Source: Hyphomicrobiales bacterium
GTDB lineage: Bacteria; Pseudomonadota; Alphaproteobacteria; Rhizobiales; Xanthobacteraceae
DNA length: 64,000 nucleotides
Reading direction: 5' to 3'
Assembly: GCA_016185205.1 (NCBI GenBank)
Contig: JACPOA010000064.1
Coordinates: 62,001 to 126,000 of the forward strand
The position numbers and the translations under genes are program-made. Below the pieces are notes generated by a model that made no database searches, was not told the origin of the DNA, and saw nothing but the letters and a program-made list of their open reading frames with translations. Positions 36,258-45,114 of the stretch are shown in pieces; position 1 is the stretch's first letter, and every line of letters begins with the position of its first letter.

Positions 36258-36761
36258 ATGCAGTTCCAGAACCGCGTTTGTCAGAAGCTGTACGAGGAGC
36301 ACGCCGCCGTCCAGGCGCTGCTGCAGCGGGTCGAGCAAACTATCGCCCGTCACCGCAACGACGTGCCGGACGCCAAAGACTCGGTGATGGGCAAGCTCAT
36401 GAACGACCTCGCCAGCGAATTGCCGGGTGAGGTCGATCGCCATTTCACCTTCGAGGAGGAGGAGCTGTTCTCCTATCTCGCGGAGGCGGGCAACGCGGGC
36501 ATCGGCCAGCATCTGACCTATGAGCACGGGATCATCCGCCCGATCGGCGCCGCGCTGGTCAAGCTGATTGGCGAGGCGCGCGCGCAGGGCTTCGATGCGG
36601 CGCGCTGGGCCGAGTTCCGCAACCTCGGTCAGCAATTGAGCATGAGCCTGGGGCCGCATGCTCACAAGGAAGACATGGCGCTGCTGCCGATGCTCGAAGA
36701 CATGATGGACGTCGACAAGGAAGCCGCGCTCTACGAGAAATACGTCCTCCAACACGCCTGA
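36258..36761 (+). CDS. Hemerythrin-like HHE-domain protein
   Basis: 167 aa. Helical HHE cation-binding domain: LYEEHAAVQALLQRVEQ, DRHFTFEEEELFSYL, IGQHLTYEHGIIRPIGAAL and SLGPHAHKEDMALLPMLEDM supply His and carboxylate ligands for a di-iron centre. Such proteins bind or sense O2 or NO, or repair iron centres. It is 3 bp downstream of the ferredoxin gene at the end of the benzoyl-CoA reductase block, so protection of the oxygen-labile reductase or O2 sensing is a reasonable inference. Confidence 0.82.
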   Translation: MQFQNRVCQKLYEEHAAVQALLQRVEQTIARHRNDVPDAKDSVMGKLMNDLASELPGEVDRHFTFEEEELFSYLAEAGNAGIGQHLTYEHGIIRPIGAALVKLIGEARAQGFDAARWAEFRNLGQQLSMSLGPHAHKEDMALLPMLEDMMDVDKEAALYEKYVLQHA

Positions 36762-36767
36762 GGGGTC

Positions 36768-37238
36768 ATGGCCAGTAGCACGCGCCCGATCACCGTCGCC
36801 GACCTGGAGCGGGTCATTGCGATCGATAAGGTGAACACCGGCCACAGCCGGCGGCATTTCTTCGAGAAACGCTTCGCAGCCGCCAAGGCGCGGCCGTCCG
36901 ATTTTGTGCATGTCGGCGTGGTCGCCGACAATGCGCTGCGCGGCTTCGCCATCGCCCGCATCATGCACGGCGAGTTTGGCATAAAGGACGCCATTGCGGT
37001 CGTGGACGCGCTCGGCGTCGAGTCGGAAAATCGTGAGCATGGGTTTGGCCAGAGCCTCATGGAAGGGCTGGTCGAGATGGCGCGCCAACGCGGGGCACGT
37101 TCCGTCCAATCGCAGGTGAGCTGGAAGAACGAGGATCTGTTGCGGTTTTTCAAGACCTCGCACTTCGAGCTTGCGCCGCGGCTGGCCTTGGAGCGCCCGA
37201 TGACCGAATTGCGCGAAGACGAGGAAGAAGAATCATGA
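36768..37238 (+). CDS. GNAT family N-acetyltransferase
   Basis: 156 aa. GNAT fold: VHVGVVADNALRGFAIARIMHGEFGIKD, then VVDALGVESENREHGFGQSLMEGLVEMARQRG with the acetyl-CoA pyrophosphate loop (REHGFGQ), and a C-terminal FFKTSHFELAPRLALE. Acidic tail (ELREDEEEES). It overlaps the next GNAT by 4 bp. Substrate unknown. In Rhodopseudomonas palustris the GNAT BadL acetylates aminobenzoates and influences BadM, and protein acetylases control aromatic CoA ligases; either type of role is possible here. Confidence 0.82.
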   Translation: MASSTRPITVADLERVIAIDKVNTGHSRRHFFEKRFAAAKARPSDFVHVGVVADNALRGFAIARIMHGEFGIKDAIAVVDALGVESENREHGFGQSLMEGLVEMARQRGARSVQSQVSWKNEDLLRFFKTSHFELAPRLALERPMTELREDEEEES

Positions 37239-37798
37239 CCGACACGTCGCGGACGACGCCTCCCCAGGCGCGCATGTCAATTCCGGCGCGTGTAGGCGAT
37301 GACGCCGAAATCAACTACGGCAAGGCTCCGCCGGCCGATTTCGGCCCCTTGGCGCGCGACCGGATTCCGGTGCGAGCGATGAAAGAGGTCGACCTGCGCG
37401 CCCTTGTCGATATCGACCGCCGGATCACTGGGCGTAATCGCTCCGATTATTTCAACCGCAAGCTCGAGGAAGCTCTCTACGAGTCGGATGTGCGCGTTTC
37501 TCTGGTTGCCGAGCTGGATGGCAAGCCGGTTGGCTTTATCATGGCGCGTGTCGATTTCGGCGAGTTTGGCCGCGTCGAGCCGATCGCGGTGCTGGACACG
37601 ATCGGCGTCGATCCCGAATATCGCAAGCGGGGTATCGGCCGCGCGTTGATTTCGCAGCTGTTCATGAATTTGATGACGCTGCGGGTTGAGGGCATACGAA
37701 CGGTGATCGGATGGTCTGACGATCAACTTGTCACGTTCTTCGACCGCTGCGGTTTCCGTCCCTCGCAACGACTGTGCCTTGAACTTGCAACCAAGTGA
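37235..37798 (+). CDS. GNAT family N-acetyltransferase
   Basis: 187 aa. An N-terminal extension of ~45 residues precedes a GNAT domain: VRAMKEVDLRALVDIDRRITGRNRSDYFNRKLEEAL, VAELDGKPVGFIMARVDFGEFG, LDTIGVDPEYRKRGIGRALISQLFMNL (acetyl-CoA loop RKRGIG) and FFDRCGFRPSQRLCLEL. It resembles the preceding GNAT in layout (both have a FGEFG- or GEFG-type turn and a C-terminal FF..G/S.F segment), so the pair may be an old duplication. Substrate unknown. The 3' end overlaps the likely SDR start. Confidence 0.85.
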   Translation: MTDTSRTTPPQARMSIPARVGDDAEINYGKAPPADFGPLARDRIPVRAMKEVDLRALVDIDRRITGRNRSDYFNRKLEEALYESDVRVSLVAELDGKPVGFIMARVDFGEFGRVEPIAVLDTIGVDPEYRKRGIGRALISQLFMNLMTLRVEGIRTVIGWSDDQLVTFFDRCGFRPSQRLCLELATK

Positions 37799-38519
37799 CA
37801 GCCAGCCACGGTTCAATTTCGCCGGGCATCGCGCCATTGTCACCGGCGGTTGCCGCGGCATCGGCCGTGCCATTGCCGACGCGCTAGCCGACGCCGGCGC
37901 GGAGGTCGACGTCTTCGACGTCGACGAACCGCGGAGCGGCGACGAATTTCCGCATCGCTTCGTGCGCGTCAGTGTCACTGATCCTGCCGCCGTCGCTCAG
38001 GCGGTCGCCGGCCTGCCGACGCCGGCGAGCCTCTTGGTCAACAATGCCGGCATCACCCGCGATCGCTCGATCATGAAGATGAGCGACCCAGATTGGGCGA
38101 GCGTGCTCGGCGTCAATCTGACCGGCGCGTTCAATATGATGCGCGCCGTCGCCCCGCCCATGACCGCCGCGGGATTCGGCCGGATCGTGAACATCACCTC
38201 GATCAACGGGTTGCGCGGAAAATTCGGTCAGGCCAATTACGCCGCCGCCAAAGCCGGCCTCATCGGGCTGACCAAGACGGCGGCACGCGAGTTCGGCAAG
38301 AAAGGCGTCACCGTCAACGCCGTGGCGCCCGGCATGGTGATGACCGACATGGCCAAGGTGCTGCCGGCGGAGATACTCAAGCGCGCGGTCGACGAGGCGG
38401 CGCTCGCCGAGCTGGCGCATCCCGAAGACATCAGCAGCGCGGTGCTGTTTCTGCTGTCGAATGCGGCACGCGCCATCACCGGTGAAGTGCTGCGCGTCGA
38501 CGCCGGCCAATATATTTAG
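37785..38519 (+). CDS. Short-chain dehydrogenase/reductase (FabG-like)
   Basis: About 244 aa. Start uncertain: no ATG or GTG is in place, and TTG 37785, TTG 37779 or TTG 37728 would all overlap the upstream GNAT, so translation is probably coupled. Classical SDR: cofactor motif VTGGCRGIGRAIADALADAGAEVDVFDVDE, LVNNAGITRD, catalytic Ser in VNITSINGLRGKFGQ, YAAAKAG (Tyr-Lys) and a C-terminal ALFLLSNAARAITGEVLRVDAG. Resembles 3-oxoacyl reductases; in this setting it may act on a beta-hydroxyacyl-CoA of the lower pathway. Convergent with the DUF2249-like gene; the stops overlap. Confidence 0.82.
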   Translation: MQPSDSQPRFNFAGHRAIVTGGCRGIGRAIADALADAGAEVDVFDVDEPRSGDEFPHRFVRVSVTDPAAVAQAVAGLPTPASLLVNNAGITRDRSIMKMSDPDWASVLGVNLTGAFNMMRAVAPPMTAAGFGRIVNITSINGLRGKFGQANYAAAKAGLIGLTKTAAREFGKKGVTVNAVAPGMVMTDMAKVLPAEILKRAVDEAALAELAHPEDISSAVLFLLSNAARAITGEVLRVDAGQYI

Positions 38520-38830
38520 CCCCAGCGCACCATGCGCAGCATGAAGCCGCCCTCGCAGTCGCCACAGTGCGACTCGACGACTTCATGGCTCCAGCCGCGC
38601 TCTTCGAGCTCGGGATAAAGGAAGATCGGTTCCTGGTCGAAATGGCCGACCAGCGCCGCGTCGATGTCGCCGCTTTCGATGGTGCTGAGAACCGTTGCGG
38701 ACGGCTCGGCGAGGCCGCGCAGGTCGATATGCACGCCGTCTTCGCTCCGCCAGATGCGGGAGCCATCCGTCGGTGGCGCGAGGTTGTGATGATGGTGCAA
38801 GGCAGGCCCCCATTTGGCCGTCAGGCTCAT
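38516..38830 (-). CDS. Small DUF2249-like protein with CxxC motif
   Basis: 104 aa from ATG 38830; a perfect -10 TATAAT on the minus strand (38857-38852) supports this start. The N-terminus is His-rich (GPALHHHHNLAPP). The core HIDLRGLAEPSATVLSTIESGDIDAALVGHFDQEPIFLYPELEERGWSHEV resembles DUF2249/TusA-like small domains. The end SHCGDCEGGFMLRMVRWG carries CxxC. DUF2249 proteins often accompany hemerythrin-type and anaerobic respiration genes; function not known. Confidence 0.65.
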   Translation of the reverse strand: MSLTAKWGPALHHHHNLAPPTDGSRIWRSEDGVHIDLRGLAEPSATVLSTIESGDIDAALVGHFDQEPIFLYPELEERGWSHEVVESHCGDCEGGFMLRMVRWG

Positions 38831-38897
38831 AAATCGGTACCACAATGCGTAATTATATGCTATTGATTTCTTCTGCGGAATCGAAAGAGCACCCGAC

Positions 38898-39389
38898 GTG
38901 CCGACAGCGACAAAAGCGCGCGCAGCGAAGGCCGACGCCCTGCGGGTGCGGCGCGTGCGGGCGTCCGACATGGCGAACGTGATCGCGCTCGACGCCCATG
39001 TCACCAAGCTGCCCAAGCCGGACTATTGGGACGACGTCTTCCGCCGTTACGGCAAGCAACGGCTGCACGAGCGCTTCTTTCTGGTGGCCGAGAATCGCGC
39101 CGACCGGACCAAGCCGCGCCTGCTCGGCTTCATCATCGGCGAGGTGCGCGTCTGGGAATTCGGCTCGACGCCCTGCGGCTGGGTGTTTGCGTTGTCGGTC
39201 GATCCGGAGATGCGCTTGCATGGCGCCGGCAACGCGTTGCTGGAGGCGATGTCGGCCGAATTCAAGAAAGCCGGCGTCAGCAAAATGCGTACCATGGTCG
39301 CGCGCGATGCCCGACTGCCGCTGCTGTTCTTCCGCAGCGAAGGCATGATGGCCGGGCCCTATATCCAGCTCGAGAAGGATCTCGATTGA
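38898..39389 (+). CDS. badL: GNAT family acetyltransferase, BadL-like
   Basis: 163 aa from GTG 38898. GNAT motifs: VRRVRASDMANVIALDAHVTKLPKPDYWDDVFRRYG, ENRADRTKPRLLGFIIGEVRVWEFGS, FALSVDPEMRLHGAGNALLEAMSAEFKKAG (acetyl-CoA loop RLHGAG) and LPLLFFRSEGMMAGPYIQLEKDL. It lies 46 bp upstream of an Rrf2 regulator. In R. palustris the badL-badM pair controls benzoyl-CoA reductase genes, with BadL acetylating aminobenzoates. The same pairing here, near bcr genes, supports the call; sequence alone would only give GNAT. Confidence 0.68.
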   Translation: MPTATKARAAKADALRVRRVRASDMANVIALDAHVTKLPKPDYWDDVFRRYGKQRLHERFFLVAENRADRTKPRLLGFIIGEVRVWEFGSTPCGWVFALSVDPEMRLHGAGNALLEAMSAEFKKAGVSKMRTMVARDARLPLLFFRSEGMMAGPYIQLEKDLD

Positions 39390-39435
39390 ACAGGCAACAC
39401 GGCGACGATTTGGCCGGCACAACGATGGCGACGTC

Positions 39436-39903
39436 ATGAGACTGCAGATATCGACCCAGCTTGCCATCTTCGCGGTGCTCGAACTGGCCGCACGCGAAGG
39501 CCAGCAATTGTCGGTCGCCGACATCGGCGAGAAATACGGCGTCTCCAGTCACCATTTGGCCAAGGTCATGCACGTGATGGGCCGTGCCGGTCTCGTGCGC
39601 TCGGTGCGCGGCGCCGGCGGCGGCTATCAATTCGCCGGCAATGCGCGGCGCACGACGCTGCTGGACGTGGTCCAACTGTTCGAAGACGCCAACTCCGTCG
39701 AGCAGGACGGCGGGGCTGCCGATGCAACGCCCGAGGGCCAGGCCTTGCGGCAGGTGCTGAGCGAAATCGACGATATTGCCCGCGCGACGCTGGGCTCGAT
39801 CACCATCGCGACCATGCGCAAGCTGGTGGACCGCCACGCGACCGGCAATGGGCGGCAGTCCAAGGCCGGCCGGCCGCGCCAGCGCGGCTCATTGGCGCCC
39901 TGA
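39436..39903 (+). CDS. badM: Rrf2 family transcriptional regulator, BadM-like
   Basis: 155 aa. Winged-helix Rrf2 N-terminus: MRLQISTQLAIFAVLELAAREGQQLSVADIGEKYGVSSHHLAKVMHVMGRAGLVRSVRGAGGGYQFAG, followed by LLDVVQLFED and a long helix. There are no cysteines at all, so it cannot hold the Fe-S cluster of IscR/NsrR-type members. That agrees with BadM, an Rrf2 repressor of benzoate genes in R. palustris. Targets here are probably the bcr-containing operon; I could not identify its operator by eye. Confidence 0.75.
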   Translation: MRLQISTQLAIFAVLELAAREGQQLSVADIGEKYGVSSHHLAKVMHVMGRAGLVRSVRGAGGGYQFAGNARRTTLLDVVQLFEDANSVEQDGGAADATPEGQALRQVLSEIDDIARATLGSITIATMRKLVDRHATGNGRQSKAGRPRQRGSLAP

Positions 39904-40027
39904 TGCGGGACGCGGGCTGGAGCGGTCCGGCCGTCGCGAAAAACGAGGTTAAAGGCTTGGTTTCGGCTGCTGGGCCATAGCGACTGTGCACTGCAGCATA
40001 AATAGGCATATGACCGCCGGGCAATCC

Positions 40028-40041
40028 TTGATCAAGATCAA
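40028..40041 (+). promoter_or_regulatory. Perfect FNR-type box upstream of the Crp/Fnr regulator gene
   Basis: TTGAT-CAAG-ATCAA matches TTGAT-N4-ATCAA at every conserved position. It lies 59 bp before the regulator start codon. Likely autoregulation or control by another FNR protein. No convincing -10 is visible. Confidence 0.7.
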
Positions 40042-40099
40042 GGCGGCAAGGACTACCACCTTCATCAGTAAGGTAGTTTTGGCTTGAGGCTTTCCACCC

Positions 40100-40825
40100 A
40101 TGTCCTCAAAACTGACAGCCGGCGATCTCCAGATCATATCGCGTATCGCGGTATTCCGGGGACTGAAGGCGGAAACCGTCGAACAGATCATTGCGCCGGC
40201 GACCGCGATGATGTTGCGGCCGCACGAGTGGATCGTGCGGCAGGGCGATCCGGCCACGGCATTTTTCATCATTATCGACGGCTGGGTGAAGCTTTATCGC
40301 AGCGCTCCCTCCGGCGACGACACCGTGATTGAAATCATGACCAAGGGCGAGAGCTTCGCCGAGGCGGTCGCCTTCACCGGCAATCGGTATTTCTCGACCG
40401 CCGAAGCGGTGACCGAAGCCCGCGTCGGCCGCATCCCGGCCGATCATATTGTGCGATGCATCCGGCAAAGTCCCGATATCGCCCTGGCGATGGTGGCGTC
40501 GATCTCGCAGCATCTGCATCATCTCGTGCAGCAGGTCGAGCAGCTCAAGGCGCAAAGCGGCGTGCAGCGGGTGGCCGAGTTCCTGGCCTCGCTGTCGCCG
40601 GCGGAGCAGGGCCACTGCTCGGTGGCGCTGCCTTACGACAAGATTCTGATCGCCGGCCGGCTCGGCCTGACGCCGGAGTCGCTGTCGCGCGCCTTCGCGC
40701 GCTTGCGCACGATCGGGGTCGTCGTCGACGCCTCCCACGTCATGGTCAAAGACGTCGCCAAACTACGGGCGCTGGCAGCCGACGATCGTAGCGCGGTGCG
40801 CGGCACTTTGCGCCCGGTGCGCTAA
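40100..40825 (+). CDS. Crp/Fnr family regulator without Fe-S ligands (HbaR/AadR-like)
   Basis: 241 aa. cAMP-receptor-type sensor domain (IAVFRGLKAETVEQIIAPATAMMLRPHEWIVRQGDPATAFFIIIDGWVKLYR...GESFAEAVAF), long dimer helix, and a C-terminal helix-turn-helix whose recognition helix reads LTPESLSRAFARLR; ExxSR is the residue set that contacts TTGAT half-sites. The N-terminal Cys cluster of true FNR is absent (only two Cys, at VRCIRQ and GHCSV), so O2 sensing through a [4Fe-4S] cluster is unlikely. It is more like HbaR, DNR or NnrR. Position beside the hcr genes matches HbaR, which controls 4-hydroxybenzoate degradation in R. palustris. Confidence 0.82.
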   Translation: MSSKLTAGDLQIISRIAVFRGLKAETVEQIIAPATAMMLRPHEWIVRQGDPATAFFIIIDGWVKLYRSAPSGDDTVIEIMTKGESFAEAVAFTGNRYFSTAEAVTEARVGRIPADHIVRCIRQSPDIALAMVASISQHLHHLVQQVEQLKAQSGVQRVAEFLASLSPAEQGHCSVALPYDKILIAGRLGLTPESLSRAFARLRTIGVVVDASHVMVKDVAKLRALAADDRSAVRGTLRPVR

Positions 40826-40862
40826 TATCAGCCGACACGTCATCACCAGCAGGGATATTCCA

Positions 40863-41264
40863 ATGTCAGTGCAAATTCTCCATCCACCCGGTTGGCTGCC
40901 GGCGATCGGTTATGCCAACGGCATCAGCGTGCCGGCCGGCCGTATCGTGTTCATTGCCGGGCAGGTCGGCTGGGATGCCAATCAGAAATTTCAAAGCGCG
41001 GAGCTGGTGCCGCAATTCGAGCAGGCGCTCAAGAATATCCTCGCCATCCTCGCCGAGGGCGGCGGCCAGCCGAGCCATATCTGCCGGCTGACCGCGTTCT
41101 GCATCGACAAGCCGGCCTATCTCACCGGCCGGCGCGAACTGGGGCGCATTTGGAAATCGCTGATCGGAAATCACTTTCCGGCGATGAGCATGATTTTTGT
41201 CGCCGATCTGCTCGACACGCCGGCCAAGATCGAGCTGGAAGCGACCGCGGTGATCCCGCAATAG
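40863..41264 (+). CDS. RidA/YjgF/UK114 family protein
   Basis: 133 aa. RidA-type fold: NGISVPAGRIVFIAGQVGWDANQKF, LVPQFEQALKNILAILAEGGGQPSHICRLTAFCIDKPAYLTGRRELGRIWKSLIGNHFPAMSMIFVADLLDTPAKIELEATAVI. The catalytic-type Arg of imine deaminase RidA (in the conserved RVE/KIE segment near the C-terminus) is replaced by the KIELEAT sequence, so 2-aminoacrylate deaminase activity is not assured. RidA-like proteins recur in aromatic-CoA clusters. It starts 37 bp after the Crp/Fnr gene and converges on hcrB. Confidence 0.85.
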   Translation: MSVQILHPPGWLPAIGYANGISVPAGRIVFIAGQVGWDANQKFQSAELVPQFEQALKNILAILAEGGGQPSHICRLTAFCIDKPAYLTGRRELGRIWKSLIGNHFPAMSMIFVADLLDTPAKIELEATAVIPQ

Positions 41265-41265
41265 T

Positions 41266-42249
41266 TTAAGCGCTGGCTTCCGCGAACAGGTTCGCGGTCA
41301 GGCGGCGCGCCAGCGCGGCGGCGGCGAGGCGCCGGTAATTGGCCGAGGCCAGCGTGGTCCGCATCGGCTGCACTTGTTTCTGCACCAGCCGATCGATTGC
41401 CTGTAGCAGCTTGTCGTCGAGCGCTTTTCCGGCGAAGGCGTCGGTGCCGTCGAGCAGGAACGGCCGTGAATTGGTGCCGGTCAGCGCGATGCGCAGCGCG
41501 CCGATGGTCTTGCCCTTGACGGTGAGCGCGACCGCCACGCCGGCGAGCGGAAAGTCGATGGCGCCGCGTGTCCGCACTTTTTCATAGCGCGAGGCCGGCG
41601 GCTTTGCCGGCAGATGCACCGCCACGATCAGTTCGCCCTCGGCCAACGTGAGGTGGGCCTTACCGTCCTCGACATAGAGTTCGCTGAGCGGAATGCGGCG
41701 CTGGCCTTGTGAGCCCGCGATGTCGATCTCGGCGCCGAGCACGAGCAAGGCCGGCGCGAGATCGCCGGAAAAAGCGGCGTGACAGCGCTGGCCCTGCGGC
41801 GCGACGTGACAGGTCTCGCCGCGGTTCTTGAGGCAATAGGCGTTGGCGCTGCGCCACCATTCGCTTTGATTGTAGTAGATGCAGCGGGTATCGAGGCACA
41901 GATTGCCGCCCACCGTTGCCATGGTGCGGTGAGAGGGGCCGGCGATCGCCGCGGCGGCTTGCGCCAGCGCGCGATATTTGTCGGCAATGAGGATGTTGCG
42001 GGCCAGCGCGGCGATGGTGACGCCGGCGCCGATGGTCATGCCCTGGGCGTCGGTCGCGAGCGCGGTCAGTTCGTCGATACCGGACAGATCGACCAGCTGA
42101 TCCGGGCTGGTGATGCCGCGCCGCATGTTGACCAGCAGATCGGTGCCGCCGGCAACGTATCGGCTGCCCGGATGCTTGGCACAGGCCGCAACCGCTTCGT
42201 CGACGGTGCCCGGCTGGGCGAGATGGAAATCGGCCAGGGGTGCGGTCAT
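41266..42249 (-). CDS. hcrB: 4-hydroxybenzoyl-CoA reductase beta subunit (FAD, extra [4Fe-4S])
   Basis: 327 aa from ATG 42249. FAD-binding subunit of the xanthine-oxidase family ([43 protein letters not shown]). It carries the loop with Cys123, Cys139, Cys147 and Cys156 (TRCIYYN...AYCLKN...ETCHVAP...QRCHAAF) that holds the additional [4Fe-4S] cluster special to 4-hydroxybenzoyl-CoA reductase and lets it run in the reductive direction. This loop identifies the enzyme well. Last gene of hcrC-hcrA-hcrB; ATGA overlap with hcrA. Confidence 0.93.
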   Translation of the reverse strand: MTAPLADFHLAQPGTVDEAVAACAKHPGSRYVAGGTDLLVNMRRGITSPDQLVDLSGIDELTALATDAQGMTIGAGVTIAALARNILIADKYRALAQAAAAIAGPSHRTMATVGGNLCLDTRCIYYNQSEWWRSANAYCLKNRGETCHVAPQGQRCHAAFSGDLAPALLVLGAEIDIAGSQGQRRIPLSELYVEDGKAHLTLAEGELIVAVHLPAKPPASRYEKVRTRGAIDFPLAGVAVALTVKGKTIGALRIALTGTNSRPFLLDGTDAFAGKALDDKLLQAIDRLVQKQVQPMRTTLASANYRRLAAAALARRLTANLFAEASA

Positions 42250-44579
42250 GAGGCGGCCTTCACGCTTTTGGCAAGCCGCGCCTGCCGCCGGCGCTGGGTC
42301 AGCGCCTCCATGACCCGGTCCGGCGTCACCGGTATCTCGTTGAGGTCGAGGCCCAGCGCGTTGGCAATGGCATTGACCAGAGCCGGCGGGAAGCCGGCCA
42401 GCGCGCCTTCGCTGGCTTCCTTGGCGCCGAACGGCCCGTAGGGATCGTGGGTTTCGACGATCTGCACCTCGATCGGCGGGGATTCCGCGATGGTCGGCAT
42501 GCGATATTCGAGAAAGCTGGCATGCGCCGGCAGCCCTTCGAGGTAGCGGGTCTCCTCGCACATCGCTTGGCCCATGCCCATCCAGACCGATCCTTCGACC
42601 TGGCCTTCGACCGCCAGCGGGTTGATGGCGTGGCCGCAGTCGAGCGCCACCCATACCTTGTCGACGGTGACCAGACCGGTCGCATCGTCGACGCTGACTT
42701 CGACCACCTGGGCGGCGTAGCTGAAACCCATGGTCGAGCCGACGGCGCCGCCGCGGTGCTTGCCGCCGTGGAAGTCCGGCGGGCAGGTGAACGAGCCTTT
42801 CACGGTGATCGCGCCCTCATCGACCAGCGCGGCGGCAACCACGTCGGCGAACGACAGACTCGATTGATCGCCGCCGCCGACGCGGAACACTTCGCCGCAT
42901 TCAATGTCTTCGGGGTTCGCCTCGAGTTTCTTGGCGGCGGCCTTGACCAGGATGGTCTTGAGATTCTTGGCGGCATCGATGGCCGCATTGCCCACCATGA
43001 AGGTGATGCGCGACGAATAGGCGCCGTTGTCCTTGGGCGTGATGGCCGTATCGGCGGAGATGACGCGGATGCGGTCGAGCGAAATGTCCAGCGTCTCGGC
43101 CACCGCTATCGCCACCATGGTGGAGGAGCCCTGGCCGATATCGGCGGCGCCGGTGAGCGCCGTCACGCCGCCATCGAAGTCGAGCTTGAGGTTCACCACC
43201 GCGTGCGGCTCGCCGGTGCGGTGGATCGGCTTGGCGGCGCCGCTGACGTAATGCGAGCAGGCCATGCCGAGACCCTTGCCCGGCGGCAGCTTGCCGAGGC
43301 GCGCCCGCCATCCGCTGGCGTGCTCGACGCGGTCGAGGCATTCGCTCAGTCCATAACTGTTGACCACCAGGTCGTTCATGGTGCGGGTCGGCGCCTGCAG
43401 CAGATTGGCGCGCCGCACCGCGAACGGGTCGAGCCCGAGTTCGCGCGCCATGCGGTCGACCAGACATTCGAAGGCATGGCGGGTGTTGACGCCGCCGTGA
43501 CCGCGCATGGCGCCGCAGGGCGGCAAATTGGCGTAGACGCGGTAGCCGTCGTACTTGACCGCGGGAATATCGTAGATGCCGTGCAACAGCGCGCCGGCAT
43601 AGAGAATCGTAATGATGCCGTAACCGGCATAGGCGCCGCCGCGCTGCACCACCTGCAATTCGCAGGCGGTGAAGCGTCCGGTCTTGCTCATGCCGAGCTT
43701 GAGCTTGATATCGGTCTGCGGACGGGCACGGTGGGTGATGAAGGTTTCCTCGCGCGTCAACTGCATCATCACTTTGCCGTTGGCGGCGCGCGCCAGCAGT
43801 GCCGTGACGATCTCGAAATTGAGCGCTTCGACGCGCGCCCCGAAACCGCCGCCGATGAACGGCTTGATCACGCGGATGCGCGAGGAATCCATCTCCAGGC
43901 ATTGCGCGAGCATGAGGTGCAGGTAATAGCCGACCTGCGACACGGTCTGCACCGTGAGTCGGCCGGTCGCCGGATCGTATTCGGAGAGGCTGGCGTGCGG
44001 CTCGATCTGCGCGTGGTTGATCTCGGCGCAGCTGAATTGCTCTTCGCGCACCAGATCGGCGGCGGCAAAACCTTGCGCGACGTCGCCGAACGTATGATGG
44101 ACGTCGCGTTCGAGATTGCCGGGTTTGTCGTCGTGCAGAAGCACCGCGCCCGGCGCGCGCGCGTCCGCGGACGTATAATAGGCGGGCAGTGCCTTCACTT
44201 CGAGTTCGATCAGGCCGAGAGCGCGCTCGGCAGTCTCCTCGTCGATCGCCGCCACCGCCGCGATCGGCTCGCCGCGATAGCGCACGCGCCCGCGCGCCAG
44301 CGGATATTCGTTCATGGCTATGGGCAGCACGCCGTAAGTATGCGCGCAATCCGCGCCGGTCACGATCGCCACCACGCCCTCGATCGCGCGCGCCTTGGAT
44401 ACGTCCAGCTGCACGATGTCGCCATGGCTGACCGGGCTGCGCAGGATGCGTCCGACCAGCGCGTCGGCATGGTCGAGGTCGGCGGTGTAACGGGCGCGGC
44501 CGGTGACTTTCTCGATGCCGTCGATCAACGGAACACCGCGACGCGCGAGCTTGCCGTATGGGGTCGGAGCAGCGGTCAT
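42246..44579 (-). CDS. hcrA: 4-hydroxybenzoyl-CoA reductase alpha subunit (molybdenum)
   Basis: 777 aa. Large Mo-cytosine-dinucleotide subunit of the xanthine oxidase family. Removes the para-hydroxyl of 4-hydroxybenzoyl-CoA as water, giving benzoyl-CoA. Seen: [82 protein letters not shown] and near the C-terminus [29 protein letters not shown], where the Glu in ASEG occupies the catalytic base position. Overlaps hcrC and hcrB by 4 bp each. Confidence 0.93.
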   Translation of the reverse strand: MTAAPTPYGKLARRGVPLIDGIEKVTGRARYTADLDHADALVGRILRSPVSHGDIVQLDVSKARAIEGVVAIVTGADCAHTYGVLPIAMNEYPLARGRVRYRGEPIAAVAAIDEETAERALGLIELEVKALPAYYTSADARAPGAVLLHDDKPGNLERDVHHTFGDVAQGFAAADLVREEQFSCAEINHAQIEPHASLSEYDPATGRLTVQTVSQVGYYLHLMLAQCLEMDSSRIRVIKPFIGGGFGARVEALNFEIVTALLARAANGKVMMQLTREETFITHRARPQTDIKLKLGMSKTGRFTACELQVVQRGGAYAGYGIITILYAGALLHGIYDIPAVKYDGYRVYANLPPCGAMRGHGGVNTRHAFECLVDRMARELGLDPFAVRRANLLQAPTRTMNDLVVNSYGLSECLDRVEHASGWRARLGKLPPGKGLGMACSHYVSGAAKPIHRTGEPHAVVNLKLDFDGGVTALTGAADIGQGSSTMVAIAVAETLDISLDRIRVISADTAITPKDNGAYSSRITFMVGNAAIDAAKNLKTILVKAAAKKLEANPEDIECGEVFRVGGGDQSSLSFADVVAAALVDEGAITVKGSFTCPPDFHGGKHRGGAVGSTMGFSYAAQVVEVSVDDATGLVTVDKVWVALDCGHAINPLAVEGQVEGSVWMGMGQAMCEETRYLEGLPAHASFLEYRMPTIAESPPIEVQIVETHDPYGPFGAKEASEGALAGFPPALVNAIANALGLDLNEIPVTPDRVMEALTQRRRQARLAKSVKAAS

Positions 44580-45067
44580 GTGAGTTGCCCCGCGGCCGCT
44601 TTGACCGACTCGATGATTTTAACATAGCCGGTGCAGCGGCAGAGATTGCCCGAGAGCGCGGCGCGAATTTCGCCGTCGCTGGGGGCCGGGTTGCGGCGCA
44701 GCAGCGCTTCCGCCGCCATGATCATTCCCGGCGTGCAGAAGCCGCATTGGGTGCCGAGCTTTTCGTGGAAGGCGGTCTGCAATGCGCTCAGCCGCGCCTG
44801 CTTGGCCACGCCTTCGATCGTTTCGACGTGGCGGCCTTCGCAACGCACCGCCAGCGTGATGCAGGATGGCACCGCTTCGCCGTCGACCAGCACGGTGCAG
44901 GCGCCGCACTCGCCGCCGTCGCAGCCGGTCTTCACGCCGGTGAGGTGCGCGACGTCGCGCAGATAGTCGACGAGCAACTGCTTTTCGGCGACCGCGTCTT
45001 CACGCCAGCGCCCATTCAGCTTCAATCTCAGCAGACGTTTTTTCGGCTGCGGGCCCGGGGCATGCAT
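44576..45067 (-). CDS. hcrC: 4-hydroxybenzoyl-CoA reductase gamma subunit (2[2Fe-2S])
   Basis: 163 aa. Two [2Fe-2S] clusters: plant-type [21 protein letters not shown] and the second-domain [16 protein letters not shown] with [12 protein letters not shown]. Carries electrons from ferredoxin to the FAD and Mo centres. First gene of the hcr operon; its start lies 48 bp from the FNR-like site at 45115-45128, on the minus strand. Confidence 0.93.
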   Translation of the reverse strand: MHAPGPQPKKRLLRLKLNGRWREDAVAEKQLLVDYLRDVAHLTGVKTGCDGGECGACTVLVDGEAVPSCITLAVRCEGRHVETIEGVAKQARLSALQTAFHEKLGTQCGFCTPGMIMAAEALLRRNPAPSDGEIRAALSGNLCRCTGYVKIIESVKAAAGQLT

Positions 45068-45114
45068 CGGAGCGCTCCTAGACTGAAAAATGCGCCGTTT
45101 AACGGCGTGTTTCC

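Noticed and set aside
36258-36761. Hemerythrin gene as part of the BCR enzyme itself
   Set aside because: Known benzoyl-CoA reductases need only BcrABCD and ferredoxin; the HHE protein is better seen as accessory.
42447-44627. A 726-codon open frame on the plus strand
   Set aside because: Antisense shadow of hcrA; composition is Arg/His/Ala/Asp-rich with no recognisable motif.
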